From: Thermoactinomyces intermedius
GTDB lineage: Bacteria; Bacillota; Bacilli; Thermoactinomycetales; Thermoactinomycetaceae
Assembly (NCBI RefSeq): GCF_016055025.1
Contig: NZ_JAECVW010000006.1
DNA: 64,000 nt
Direction: 5' to 3' (one strand)
Within the stretch, counting starts at the first letter, position 1. Each line of letters opens with the position of its first letter. The position numbers and the translations under genes were made by a program. Under the pieces are notes generated by a model. That model ran no database searches. It was not told the DNA's origin and worked only from the letters and a program-made list of their open reading frames with translations. Positions 1-8,586 of this stretch are shown one piece after another.

Positions 1-1418
1 GCCTGAATCAAAAGGTCATGCACGTCATCGCTTTTATAAAAAGCAATGTTTCCGGCGTCCGGCGTCCGCGTGTTGTCTTTATCCAACAAGACGTACAAGA
101 AGTTATCCGGGTCTCCGTTGTCGCCGTTCCAACCCATCAACGCCATTTGATGTTCCCCTTTTCCGGTTTTGTCCAAATACGTTTGCCAGTCATAAGTCAC
201 AATTTTGGCCCGGATGCCGATTTTGGCCAAATCCGCCTGAATAAATTCCGCAATTTTCTTTCCGTTCGGCATATACGGACGGGGTTCGGTCATCGCGTAA
301 AATTCCACTTCAAAGCCATCCGGATATCCGGCTTCTTCCAGCAATTGCTTCGCTTTATCCAGGTCATATTCATAATCTTTCACTTGGTCATTGTATCCCC
401 ACATCATGGAAGGCATGGGGTTGACCGCCGGCACGGCCTGGCCTGCATAAAAGTTTTTGATAATGGCTTCTTTATTCACCGCATGGTTGATCGCCTGCCG
501 CACTTTGACATTGTTCAGCGGTTCCTTCTCGGTATTTAAAGCCAAATAACCCACATTCATGCCTTCTTGTGCGTACAGTTCAAAGTTTGGATCCTGTTTG
601 ACCAGTTGGACATCATTGGGATTGAGTCCGTCCATCATGTCAATATCCCCTGATTTCAATGCAGAAAAGCGGGCCGCATTATCCGGAATCGATTTAAAAA
701 TCACCCGGTCCAGTTTCGGTTGCCCTTTTTTCCAATAGTTCTCATTTTTCACGAGCACGACCGTGTCATTTTTCTTCCAGCTTTCAAACTTAAAGGGACC
801 GGTTCCGACCGGATGTTGCGCAAACTGCACCGGATCTTTTTTCACGGCCGTCGGGGATGCAATTCCGAACGGAGACATGGCCAGATTGCTGAGGAAAGGC
901 CCCAAAGGCTTTTTCAGTTTAAATTCCACCGTATATTCATCCAGGGCACTCACACTGTCAATCACGTGACCTTCATCCCCTTTAAACCCGCCAAACATAT
1001 ATCCGTAGTAAGGGAATTCCCCGCCTTTATGCTCGGGATGTTCCGGATCCATCCAACGTTGGAAGTTATAAACCACCGCTTCGGCGTTAAACGGGGTGCC
1101 ATCATGAAACTTTACGCCTTTTCGCAAATGGAACGTCCATGTGAGCCCGTCTTCGCTGGTTTCCCAACTTTCAGCAAGTCCTGGCACCACTTCGGTTGTT
1201 TTTTGGTCATATTCGACCAAATTGTCAAAAATCTGGTCTGTCGGCTTAAACGATTCTCCATCCGTCACCTGGATGGGATCCAACAACTTGGAGTCGGCTC
1301 CCCGCCCGTAAATCAATGTCTTTCCGCTTTTCGCCGAATCTTTTTCGACACATCCGGCCAGGATGGTGGAAAGAAGGAAAATAGCCATCACACTGACAAT
1401 CCAAAAACGATTTTTCAT
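1..1418 (-). CDS. Peptide ABC transporter substrate-binding lipoprotein (3' part beyond window)
   Basis: Extracytoplasmic solute-binding protein of the SBP_bac_5 (OppA/DppE) family, which captures di- or oligopeptides for import. My reverse-strand translation starts at ATG 1418 behind AAAGGAGG and opens with MKNRFW, a hydrophobic stretch and a lipobox LAGC at about residues 19-22, so it should be a membrane-tethered lipoprotein. Family-typical text follows (LIYGRGADSKLLDP, TWTFHLRKGVKFHDG, RQAINHAVNKEAI). The reading frame is still open at base 1, so the C-terminus lies outside. It is upstream-most relative to nothing here: the two ATPase genes read into it from the right, giving the order ATPase-ATPase-binding protein. 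Permease genes are not seen and may lie to the left. Exact peptide specificity cannot be told. Confidence 0.9.
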   Translation of the reverse strand, partial: MKNRFWIVSVMAIFLLSTILAGCVEKDSAKSGKTLIYGRGADSKLLDPIQVTDGESFKPTDQIFDNLVEYDQKTTEVVPGLAESWETSEDGLTWTFHLRKGVKFHDGTPFNAEAVVYNFQRWMDPEHPEHKGGEFPYYGYMFGGFKGDEGHVIDSVSALDEYTVEFKLKKPLGPFLSNLAMSPFGIASPTAVKKDPVQFAQHPVGTGPFKFESWKKNDTVVLVKNENYWKKGQPKLDRVIFKSIPDNAARFSALKSGDIDMMDGLNPNDVQLVKQDPNFELYAQEGMNVGYLALNTEKEPLNNVKVRQAINHAVNKEAIIKNFYAGQAVPAVNPMPSMMWGYNDQVKDYEYDLDKAKQLLEEAGYPDGFEVEFYAMTEPRPYMPNGKKIAEFIQADLAKIGIRAKIVTYDWQTYLDKTGKGEHQMALMGWNGDNGDPDNFLYVLLDKDNTRTPDAGNIAFYKSDDVHDLLIQ

Positions 1419-1511
1419 CTTTCATCCTCCTTTATAAGTTTCTTGTTTGATTGCATCATCACGTTTTCCCGACCAACCACCTCCCCCATCAAGTCAAAAA
1501 AGGATCTTTTT

Positions 1512-2480
1512 TCACCCCTCATGGACCAAGTGGCAGGCAACCATGTGTCCGCCGCCGGCATCTTTCAATTCCGGACGTTCCTCCTTGCAACGGTCCGTCA
1601 CATATGGACAACGCGGATGAAACGCGCAGCCTTGCGGCGGATTTTCGGGGCTCGGCACATCCCCCTCAAGAATGATGCGTTCCCGCTTGGCCGTCGGATC
1701 CGGAACGGGAATGGCCGACAACAAGGCCTGGGTGTAAGGATGCAGCGGCTTTTCATAAAGCTCGTCGCGCGGGGATATTTCCACCATGCGCCCCAGATAC
1801 ATCACGCCGACACGGTCGCTGATATGTTTGACAACACTTAAATCATGCGAAATAAAGAGATAGGTCAATGAGAACTGTTCCTTTAAATCCATCATCAGAT
1901 TCAAAACCTGCGACTGAATCGACACATCCAATGCCGATACCGGCTCATCAGCAACAATCAGTTTGGGTTTGGTCGACAGTGCGCGGGCAATTCCGATCCG
2001 CTGCCGCTGCCCCCCGCTGAATTGATGGGGATACCGTTCACCGTGAAATGCATTGAGCCCCACCACCCGGAGCAATTCCTGCACTTGTTCTTTTCTTTCC
2101 TTGGGCGTCCCCATGGAATGGACAATCAAAGGTTCTTCCAGGATTTCCCGTACTTTTTGCCGGGGGTTGAGGGATGCAAAAGGATCCTGAAAAACCATTT
2201 GCAAGTCTCTGCGGGTTTTTCTCATCTCCTCTTTGCCCAGGGCAAACAAATTTTTCCCGTTGAATTCCACTTCGCCGCCGCTGGGTTCATACAAGCGGAT
2301 GATGGTTCTCCCGGTTGTCGATTTCCCACAGCCCGATTCCCCGACAATCCCCAACACTTCTCCTTCTTCAATGGTGAAACTGACGTCATCCACCGCCTTG
2401 ACTTCCCCGACTTTTTTGCTCCACAATCCCCCGTAAACCGGGAAACTTTTCTTTAAATTTTTCACGTTAATCAGTGCCAT
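1512..2480 (-). CDS. Oligopeptide/dipeptide ABC transporter ATP-binding protein (OppF/DppF type)
   Basis: 322 aa, the usual length for OppF/DppF. Visible motifs: Walker A GESGCGKST near residue 50, the ABC signature FSGGQRQRIGIARAL, Walker B LIVADEP, and the C-terminal oligo_HPY region with its cysteine-containing segment CAFHPRCPYVTDRC. It energises peptide uptake as one half of a heterodimeric ATPase on the inner face of the membrane. It overlaps the upstream OppD-type gene by 14 bp, which implies translational coupling, and it reads toward the substrate-binding lipoprotein gene. Whether the substrate is dipeptide or oligopeptide cannot be read from the ATPases. Confidence 0.93.
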   Translation of the reverse strand: MALINVKNLKKSFPVYGGLWSKKVGEVKAVDDVSFTIEEGEVLGIVGESGCGKSTTGRTIIRLYEPSGGEVEFNGKNLFALGKEEMRKTRRDLQMVFQDPFASLNPRQKVREILEEPLIVHSMGTPKERKEQVQELLRVVGLNAFHGERYPHQFSGGQRQRIGIARALSTKPKLIVADEPVSALDVSIQSQVLNLMMDLKEQFSLTYLFISHDLSVVKHISDRVGVMYLGRMVEISPRDELYEKPLHPYTQALLSAIPVPDPTAKRERIILEGDVPSPENPPQGCAFHPRCPYVTDRCKEERPELKDAGGGHMVACHLVHEG

Positions 2481-3468
2481 GTGCCGTTTCCTCCCTCTGA
2501 TGCAAAAAACAGCGGCTGTAATGGTTCTTGTCTGCTTCGGTCAGTTCAGGTGTTTCTTTGCGGCAACGATCCATGACAAACTCACACCTCGGAGCAAACC
2601 GACATCCTGCGGGCATGTTCCGGGGAGTCGGCACTTGGCCGGGAATGGCATACAACCGTTTTTTCCTCTCATTCAACTTGGGAATCGACTTTAACAATCC
2701 CCGGGTGTAAGGATGCTTCGGATCGCTGAACAGACGGTGGCGGTCGGTTTCCTCCACCACTTGCCCGGCATACATGACCACAATGCGGTCACACATCTCC
2801 GCGACAACCCCCAAATCATGAGTGATCATTAAAATCGCCGTTTGATATTCTTCATTCAATTGTTTCATCAGATCAAGAATTTGTGCCTGAATGGTGACAT
2901 CCAGTGCGGTCGTGGGTTCATCAGCGATCAATAACTTCGGGTTTAAGATCATGGACATGGCAATCATGACCCGTTGGCGCATTCCGCCGGACAACTGATG
3001 GGGATAATCACGCAAAATCCCCTTCCGGGAGATCCCCACTTTTTCCAACATCTCAACAGCACGGGCTTCCGCTTCTTTTTTGGAACATTTTTCATGCGCC
3101 CGTACCGCTTCCACCAATTGATTTCCAATCGTAAACAACGGATTCAGGGAGGTCATCGGTTCCTGAAAAATCATTGCAATCTCTCTACCGCGAATTTTCT
3201 GCATTTTTTTCTGTGAAAGTTTGGTCAGGTCTTGTCCTTCAAACCAAATGGAACCATTGACGATTTTTCCGGGCGGTTGCGGAACCAGCCCCATAATGCT
3301 CAGCGAGGTCACGCTTTTTCCGCATCCTGATTCTCCCACCAGACCGACGATTTCTCCCCGGCGGATGGTCAGGTCAATCCCGTCAACGGCTTTGACCACT
3401 CCTTTTTCCGAAAAAAAATGCAGCTTCAATTGCCGGATATCCAACACGGGCTGAGTCAAATGGATCAC
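2467..3468 (-). CDS. Oligopeptide/dipeptide ABC transporter ATP-binding protein (OppD/DppD type)
   Basis: 333 aa. Walker A GESGCGKSVTSLS, signature LSGGMRQRVMIAMSM, Walker B LLIADEPTT and the C-terminal oligo_HPY cysteine segment CRFAPRCEFVMDRC are all present, so this is the OppD/DppD partner of the downstream ATPase. It is the first gene of the visible minus-strand unit; the 260 bp to its right are AT-rich and are where a promoter would lie. Such transporters feed nutrition and, in RRNPP quorum sensing, re-import signal peptides (established for Opp); a link to the peptide gene at 39748 is only an inference. Confidence 0.93.
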   Translation of the reverse strand: MIHLTQPVLDIRQLKLHFFSEKGVVKAVDGIDLTIRRGEIVGLVGESGCGKSVTSLSIMGLVPQPPGKIVNGSIWFEGQDLTKLSQKKMQKIRGREIAMIFQEPMTSLNPLFTIGNQLVEAVRAHEKCSKKEAEARAVEMLEKVGISRKGILRDYPHQLSGGMRQRVMIAMSMILNPKLLIADEPTTALDVTIQAQILDLMKQLNEEYQTAILMITHDLGVVAEMCDRIVVMYAGQVVEETDRHRLFSDPKHPYTRGLLKSIPKLNERKKRLYAIPGQVPTPRNMPAGCRFAPRCEFVMDRCRKETPELTEADKNHYSRCFLHQREETAHGTD

Positions 3469-3689
3469 CTCAAACGATTTGTTAAAAACCTCTTAAATCC
3501 GATCATAAGCGGATTTCTTCTTTTGATTCCCATTTTTCCGATTAATTATTTTTTATTTTGAATAAAAATATTATCAATTCCTTATATTCTCTGTATAATC
3601 AAAAATCCCTTTTAAAAAATAAATCCTTTCCTTTCTACTTTTGGATACTCCCTTCCCGAAATGGAAAATAAACCCTTGTTTTTTCCATT

Positions 3690-3732
3690 AAAAATAAAAG
3701 AAAACAAGGCAGATTGGTCCATCTGCCCTGTT
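3690..3732 (-). terminator. Rho-independent terminator after pdxK
   Basis: On the minus strand a GGCAGAT / ATCTGCC stem overlapping the pdxK stop codon is followed by a T-rich run. Confidence 0.7.
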
Positions 3733-4564
3733 ATTTCAAATCCTCGTTCCCGTTTTTCAGCCGGTAACCCATATGAAGCACGGGACCCACATATTCATTT
3801 AACGGAAATCCGCCGCGAATGGCTTCGGTGATGAAGGCTTTGGCCAAGCGAATGGCTTCCGGAACCGTTTTTCCTTTGGCCAATTCGGCGGTAATGGCTG
3901 CGGAAAATGTGCAACCGGCCCCGTGAACATAAGGGGTTTTCACCCGTTCTTCTTCCATCACTTCGAAGGTATGGCCATCATAGACGACATCGACTGCTTT
4001 TTCGTGCTCCAACTTGCTTCCGCCTTTGATAATGACCACTTTTGCCCCCAGGTCGTGAATGCGCGCCGCCGCTTCTTTCATTTCCTCCACCGTGCGGATC
4101 GGATGCATTTTACTCAGCTGGCCGGCTTCAAATAAGTTGGGGGTTGCCACGGTCGCCAGCGGAATCAGGATTTCCCTCAATGCATCGGCTGTTTCGGGAT
4201 TGAGCACCTCATCCGTCCCTTTGCATACCATCACCGGATCAATCACCACCGGGACATCTTGGGACCGGATGGTTTGGGCCACATATTCAATGATCTCCAC
4301 TGATCCCAGCATGCCCGTTTTTAACGCATGGATGCCGATCCCTTGCAAAATCGTTTTTAATTGATCCTGAAATGTATCGAAAGGAATGGGGAACACCTTG
4401 TGATTCCATTGATGATCCGGGTCCATCGCCACAATGGTGGTGATGGCTGACATTCCATAGACGCCGCGTTCCTGAAATGTTTTCAAGTCTGCTTGGATTC
4501 CTGCGCCTCCGCTACTGTCGGAACCTGCAATCGTCAGGACTTTGTATCTGGTTGTCATCTTCAT
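3731..4564 (-). CDS. pdxK: Pyridoxine/pyridoxal/HMP kinase, PdxK (ThiD family)
   Basis: 277 aa ribokinase-fold kinase that phosphorylates vitamin B6 forms (and in related ThiD enzymes hydroxymethylpyrimidine). The N-terminus TIAGSDSSGGAGIQADLKTF is the family substrate-binding signature; DPVMVCKGTDEVL, KGGSKLEHEKAVDV and the anion-hole/catalytic motif TPYVHGAGCTFSAA (catalytic Cys in GAGC) are all visible. The overall wording resembles Bacillus subtilis PdxK more than its ThiD, so I call PdxK. It appears monocistronic, ends in a terminator, and is divergent from the ThyX-like gene, with about 125 bp shared upstream DNA. Confidence 0.88.
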   Translation of the reverse strand: MKMTTRYKVLTIAGSDSSGGAGIQADLKTFQERGVYGMSAITTIVAMDPDHQWNHKVFPIPFDTFQDQLKTILQGIGIHALKTGMLGSVEIIEYVAQTIRSQDVPVVIDPVMVCKGTDEVLNPETADALREILIPLATVATPNLFEAGQLSKMHPIRTVEEMKEAAARIHDLGAKVVIIKGGSKLEHEKAVDVVYDGHTFEVMEEERVKTPYVHGAGCTFSAAITAELAKGKTVPEAIRLAKAFITEAIRGGFPLNEYVGPVLHMGYRLKNGNEDLK

Positions 4565-4689
4565 CCTCCTACCTTTCGTCAGCTCAAAATTAGCTTAAAC
4601 TTTCTCACATCATTTCACAACATTTTTCTCCATTTTCCATTGGCAGGAATTTTGCTAGAATGTAAGGCAATGACAGGGAGGGTGGAAGT

Positions 4690-6180
4690 ATGAAACAGGA
4701 GCAAAAAATCGATTTATCCCATTATGTATCCAATCTTGATAAAAATGTATACACCATTTTTAATTTGCCTGAAGAAGTGATTGCCGTCATTTTTGCCTAT
4801 GTGAGCCGCTCTTCAGCCAGCTTCCGCGACAATTTGCGAAAGTTGTTGTCCGATGAAGAATTAAACGTCAATCTGAAGACGACCGGTGCCGCCCGGGAGC
4901 ATTCGGAAAAAGCGGCCCGCTTTCATGAAAAATGGGTTGTCGGTTACGGCCACAGCAGCGTGGCGGAACACGCCGTTGCACACATCGGAATTGAAAAGAT
5001 CAGCCGGCTGGCATCGGCGGAATTGGAATTGGCCAACCCGTTTAACAGTTTCACCGAATACAGCCAGCGTTATCAGCGGCCGAAACGGGGCGATTTTTAT
5101 GTACCTCCCGTTCTGGAACAAAACCCCGGGTTGAAAGAAAAATTTTTGTCTTTGCAGGACAAAGCTTATGACACATATGAGCAATTGCTCGATGGCCTGA
5201 TCTCATATTTGGTGAAGGTGATCCCGCAAAACCCGGGCGAATCGGAACGCGCCTGCCAGATGCGGATTGAAAAAATCGCGTTTGAAGATGCCCGCTATGT
5301 CCTCACTTTGGCCACGTTCACCAACCTGGGCATGACCGGCAACGGACGTGCGTTACGGGACACTTTGGTCCGGCTTCTGTCCAGCCCCTACGACGAATGC
5401 CGCAAGCTGGCCAAAGAAATGGAACGGGAAATCAGCCAGGTGATCCCGACGCTGTTGAAATATGTAAAACCGAACGATTATCTGCTGCACACCAGAGAAA
5501 AGCTGAAAGAACTTTTCTCCGGGCAAGTCCCGTCTTTGCAACCGGTTCATGGCCCGCGCGCCCGCATGGTTCACATTCCGGACTATGAAGAAGCGTTGAC
5601 GGAACTGGTCACCCGGCTGCTCATCAGCGAAACAGCTCTTTCTTATGAGCAAGCACAGCAACAAGCCCGTTCGTATTCCAAAGAACAAAAGGAACATATT
5701 GCCGAAACGGCGTTAAGCGAACTGCGCTTTTTTGACAATCCCCGATGGGAATTTGATCATATTCATTACCAGTTTGAATTGCTCATTTCCGAGGCAAATT
5801 GGCACCAACTGCTCCGTCACAACCGTCGTACACACTTCAGCCACGGCTTGCCAACCATTCATCTCGGATATACCATCCCTCCCCACATCCGGGAAGCCGG
5901 ACTGGAAGAACGTTTTGAATCCTTCCTCCATGAAGCGGAAAACGTCTACCAAGACATCGAGTCATGGAATCCGGAAGCCGCCGCCTATGTGGTGACGAAC
6001 GCGCACCACCGGCAAGTCACCGCCACGGCCAGTTTGTGGGAGCTGTACCACCTGATCAATTTGCGAACATCCCCGGAAGCGCAATGGGATATTCGCCAAA
6101 CGTTTTTATCTTTGTTTGAAGAACTGAAAACCCATCATCCGGCACTGGCCAAATATGCACAGCGCCGGATCGGCAACTGA
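4690..6180 (+). CDS. thyX: Large two-domain ThyX-like (FAD-dependent thymidylate synthase family) protein
   Basis: 496 aa, roughly twice a classical ThyX. Start ATG 4690 follows GGGAGGGTGG. The N-terminal half has GHSSVAEHAVAHIGIEKISRLASAELE and then SFTEYSQRY (residues 120-128), corresponding to the second half of the ThyX motif RHRxxSxxxxSxRY, but the RHR triplet is absent. The C-terminal half has NWHQLLRHNRRTHFSHG (RHN at residues 376-378) and a ThyX-like end (ELYHLINLRTSPEAQWDIRQ). The catalytic motif is therefore degenerate in both halves. Family membership is clear; thymidylate synthase activity is uncertain, and the protein could instead be a divergent paralogue with another flavin role. 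Confidence 0.75.
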   Translation: MKQEQKIDLSHYVSNLDKNVYTIFNLPEEVIAVIFAYVSRSSASFRDNLRKLLSDEELNVNLKTTGAAREHSEKAARFHEKWVVGYGHSSVAEHAVAHIGIEKISRLASAELELANPFNSFTEYSQRYQRPKRGDFYVPPVLEQNPGLKEKFLSLQDKAYDTYEQLLDGLISYLVKVIPQNPGESERACQMRIEKIAFEDARYVLTLATFTNLGMTGNGRALRDTLVRLLSSPYDECRKLAKEMEREISQVIPTLLKYVKPNDYLLHTREKLKELFSGQVPSLQPVHGPRARMVHIPDYEEALTELVTRLLISETALSYEQAQQQARSYSKEQKEHIAETALSELRFFDNPRWEFDHIHYQFELLISEANWHQLLRHNRRTHFSHGLPTIHLGYTIPPHIREAGLEERFESFLHEAENVYQDIESWNPEAAAYVVTNAHHRQVTATASLWELYHLINLRTSPEAQWDIRQTFLSLFEELKTHHPALAKYAQRRIGN

Positions 6181-6188
6181 CCGGTTTG

Positions 6189-6226
6189 TCACGGCATGGA
6201 ACCCGTTTTCATGCCGTGATGTATTA
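6189..6226 (+). terminator. Hairpin after the ThyX-like gene
   Basis: Perfect 10-bp arms TCACGGCATG / CATGCCGTGA separated by 11 nt, then a moderately T-rich tract (GTATTATTCTGTTT). Probably a weak terminator. Confidence 0.55.
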
Positions 6227-6250
6227 TTCTGTTTCAGTAAAAGCAAAATA

Positions 6251-6279
6251 TTCATGAATTACCCGATAAAAGGTATAAT
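6251..6279 (+). promoter_or_regulatory. Predicted sigma-A promoter for the toxin-antitoxin pair
   Basis: TTCATG at 6251-6256, a 17-bp spacer and a perfect TATAAT at 6274-6279. The ribosome binding site ACGGAGGTG follows about 17 bp downstream. Confidence 0.55.
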
Positions 6280-6312
6280 AGACTTATAACAGAAACGGAG
6301 GTGTTCGATCCC

Positions 6313-6648
6313 GTGTCCAAACCTTTTGCTCAAAATGAACTGATTTCCACCAGCGAGCTCAAGGAAATGAATAACCGCCACCTCTTTGATGATCTGTTGA
6401 ACACCTGCAAAAAGCTCGGATTGGTCCATGACAATCAGTTGCGGGCCGTGATTCTGGATATAAAGACGTATGAACAGCTGATGCACCGTTTGGAAGAACT
6501 GGAGGAAATTTTGGAGGACATGAAATGGAACGAAATGTTGCAGGAACGGAGCCGGCTTCCGGAAACCCAATGGCTGGAAAAGCCGGAACAAATGTCCCGC
6601 CTTGCCTTCTTTGAACAAACGATCGACAAAGGATCATCGTCCTCATGA
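6313..6648 (+). CDS. Probable antitoxin of a type II toxin-antitoxin pair
   Basis: 111 aa if started at GTG 6313, which sits about 10 nt after GGAGG (6297-6301); an upstream GTG at 6301 lies inside the ribosome binding site and is unlikely. The N-terminal part (STSELKEMNNRHLFDDL, then LRAVILDIKTYEQLMHRLEELEEILED) resembles the dimerising segment of Phd/YefM-type antitoxins, ending in a charged helix. The stop codon overlaps the start of the next gene by 4 bp (ATGA), the usual arrangement of antitoxin followed by toxin. Assignment rests on context plus this resemblance; no DNA-binding test is possible here. Confidence 0.6.
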   Translation: MSKPFAQNELISTSELKEMNNRHLFDDLLNTCKKLGLVHDNQLRAVILDIKTYEQLMHRLEELEEILEDMKWNEMLQERSRLPETQWLEKPEQMSRLAFFEQTIDKGSSSS

Positions 6649-7031
6649 TTGAAAAGTATCACCCGCAATTTCGCGACGACTTGTTATTCATCGCCAGCAG
6701 GTTGGGACGAAAACGATTCAAGGAATTTTTGATCCAACTGGACCGCGCCATTGTCCAAGTCATCCGAAACCCTTACAAAGCCGCCCGGTTGAAATATCCC
6801 CCGCTGACCGGATTCCGGAAGAAAAAATTTTTTTCCGTCGCACGACCCCGCAAAAGACAACGCCCTGATCTCCGATTGATCTACCGGTATATTCCCGAAA
6901 AAAAAACCATCTATTTTGTTGCCGTCGGATTTCGCATCGCCCAAAAGCCCCGCAATCCCCATGATGTATACCAACGAACCAAGAAAAGAAATTTGTCGGA
7001 AGGATTTGAAAACAATTCATCTTCCAATTAA
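6645..7031 (+). CDS. RelE/ParE-superfamily toxin-like protein
   Basis: 128 aa. The order of elements fits the RelE/ParE fold: an N-terminal strand and helix with FRDDLLFIASRLGRKRFKEFLIQL, a helix with VIRNPYKAARLKYPPLTGFRKKKF, then basic strands FSVARPRKRQRPDLRLIYRYIPEKKTIYFVAVG. The RLIYRY...VYFVAVG-like pattern with clustered arginines is typical of mRNA-cleaving RelE-like toxins. ATG overlaps the upstream gene's stop by 4 bp. The C-terminal 25 residues are a polar tail of no obvious function. Activity is inferred, not shown. Confidence 0.65.
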   Translation: MIEKYHPQFRDDLLFIASRLGRKRFKEFLIQLDRAIVQVIRNPYKAARLKYPPLTGFRKKKFFSVARPRKRQRPDLRLIYRYIPEKKTIYFVAVGFRIAQKPRNPHDVYQRTKKRNLSEGFENNSSSN

Positions 7032-7140
7032 TCACCTCTGTTCATTTGGATTGTTATATTCATCCAATGACGAAATGTATTTTTTTGTGATATAAAATAA
7101 ATTGTGTAAATGTGTAAATTTCTTGAACAGAGGTGATCGG

Positions 7141-8556
7141 ATGGTCGATCTATTAGACAAGTATGTACTGGCAATCAATGATGTGTTATGGACGTATGTC
7201 ATTGTGGCTTTGTTAATTGTTGCGGGTTTATATTTTACCATTCGTTCCCGCTTTGTCCAGTTCCGGTTTATCAAAGAAATGTTTCGTTTGCTCGGCGAAG
7301 GAATGGGAAAAAAAGACGGGATTTCATCGTTTCAGGCATTTTGTATCAGTACGGCGTCCCGTGTCGGCGTCGGGAATATTGCCGGTGTCGCCATGGCGAT
7401 TGCAATCGGCGGTCCGGGTGCTGTTTTTTGGATGTGGCTGATTGCCATCATCGGCAGTGCCTCCGCATTCATCGAAGCAACCCTGGCGCAAGTTTATAAA
7501 GTGAAGGACGGGGATACGTTTCGCGGCGGACCCGCTTATTATATGGAAAAAGGACTCAACAAACGGTGGATGGGGATTTTGTTTGCAATCCTGATCACCC
7601 TGTGCTTCGGGCTTGTCTTCAACTCCGTACAGGCCAACACCATTACGGTGGCTTTTGAATCCACCTACGGCATCAACCGGGCCGTACTCGGACTCATTAT
7701 TGCTGTGGTTTTTGCGGTTATTATTTTCGGTGGTGTCAAACGGGTGGCCCGTATCACGGAGTGGATGGTTCCGGTCATGGCAGTCATCTATATTTTGCTC
7801 GCTCTTTATGTCGTGTTGACAAACATTACGCAGTTGCCGGCCGTATTCAAGCAAATTTTCGCCGGTGCCTTCGGGCTGGAACAAGCCGTCGGCGGCGGAA
7901 TCGGTGCGGCCATGATGCAGGGAATCAAGCGCGGACTCTTTTCCAATGAAGCCGGGATGGGAAGTGCACCGAACGCGGCGGCAACCGCCACGGTTTCACA
8001 TCCCGCCAAACAAGGGATGATTCAAGCTCTCGGCGTCTTTGTGGATACGTTGATCATCTGCAGTTGTACAAGCATGATTGTCTTGTTCTCCAGCGCGTTT
8101 ACTCACGACAACCTTTCCGGCATTGAAATTGCCCAATTGGCTTTGAACCAGCAAGTAGGCGTGTGGGCGGAACACTTTTTGACCATCAGCATTTTCCTGT
8201 TTGCTTTCTCCTCTTTGATCGGGAACTACTATTACGGGGAAACCAATATCGAATTTATTCGCGAAAACAAAACTTGGCTTTTGATTTACCGTTTGGCCGT
8301 GGTTGCCATGGTCATTTGGGGCTCTGTCACTCAAGTTCAAGTCGTTTGGGATTTGGCCGATTTATTTATGGGCTTGATGGCGATACTCAACCTGATTGCC
8401 ATCCTCCTCTTGGGAAAAGTGGCGTTTGCCGTGCTCCAAAACTATCATCAACAACTGAAAGAAGGGAAAAACCCGAGTTTCACCAGCGATCAGATCCAAG
8501 ACCTGACCAATGCCGATTGCTGGGAAAAAAGCGGGTCCGCCCGTCGGACAGGCTGA
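7141..8556 (+). CDS. Alanine/glycine:cation symporter (AGCS family)
   Basis: 471 aa integral membrane transporter that couples alanine or glycine uptake to sodium or proton entry. ATG 7141 is chosen because it follows AGAGGTGATC; the in-frame codon at 7102 has no ribosome binding site. Family signatures are visible: GVGNIAGVAMAIAIGGPGAVFWMW near residue 80 and GIKRGLFSNEAGMGSAPNAAATA near residue 260, with about ten hydrophobic segments. The last 40 residues are a polar cytoplasmic tail. It is single-gene and ends in a strong hairpin terminator. Confidence 0.92.
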   Translation: MVDLLDKYVLAINDVLWTYVIVALLIVAGLYFTIRSRFVQFRFIKEMFRLLGEGMGKKDGISSFQAFCISTASRVGVGNIAGVAMAIAIGGPGAVFWMWLIAIIGSASAFIEATLAQVYKVKDGDTFRGGPAYYMEKGLNKRWMGILFAILITLCFGLVFNSVQANTITVAFESTYGINRAVLGLIIAVVFAVIIFGGVKRVARITEWMVPVMAVIYILLALYVVLTNITQLPAVFKQIFAGAFGLEQAVGGGIGAAMMQGIKRGLFSNEAGMGSAPNAAATATVSHPAKQGMIQALGVFVDTLIICSCTSMIVLFSSAFTHDNLSGIEIAQLALNQQVGVWAEHFLTISIFLFAFSSLIGNYYYGETNIEFIRENKTWLLIYRLAVVAMVIWGSVTQVQVVWDLADLFMGLMAILNLIAILLLGKVAFAVLQNYHQQLKEGKNPSFTSDQIQDLTNADCWEKSGSARRTG

Positions 8557-8560
8557 CATC

Positions 8561-8586
8561 ATCCCCCGCCCGGGGGATTTTTTATT
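8561..8586. terminator. Shared terminator between the symporter and the bpsB-like gene
   Basis: Perfect stem ATCCCCCG / CGGGGGAT with a 2-nt loop followed by TTTTTTATTT on the plus strand. It separates two convergent genes. Confidence 0.8.

Noticed and set aside
720..1841. Long plus-strand open frame (373 codons)
   Set aside because: Antisense shadow of the substrate-binding protein and ATPase genes, with no ribosome binding site and composition unlike a protein.
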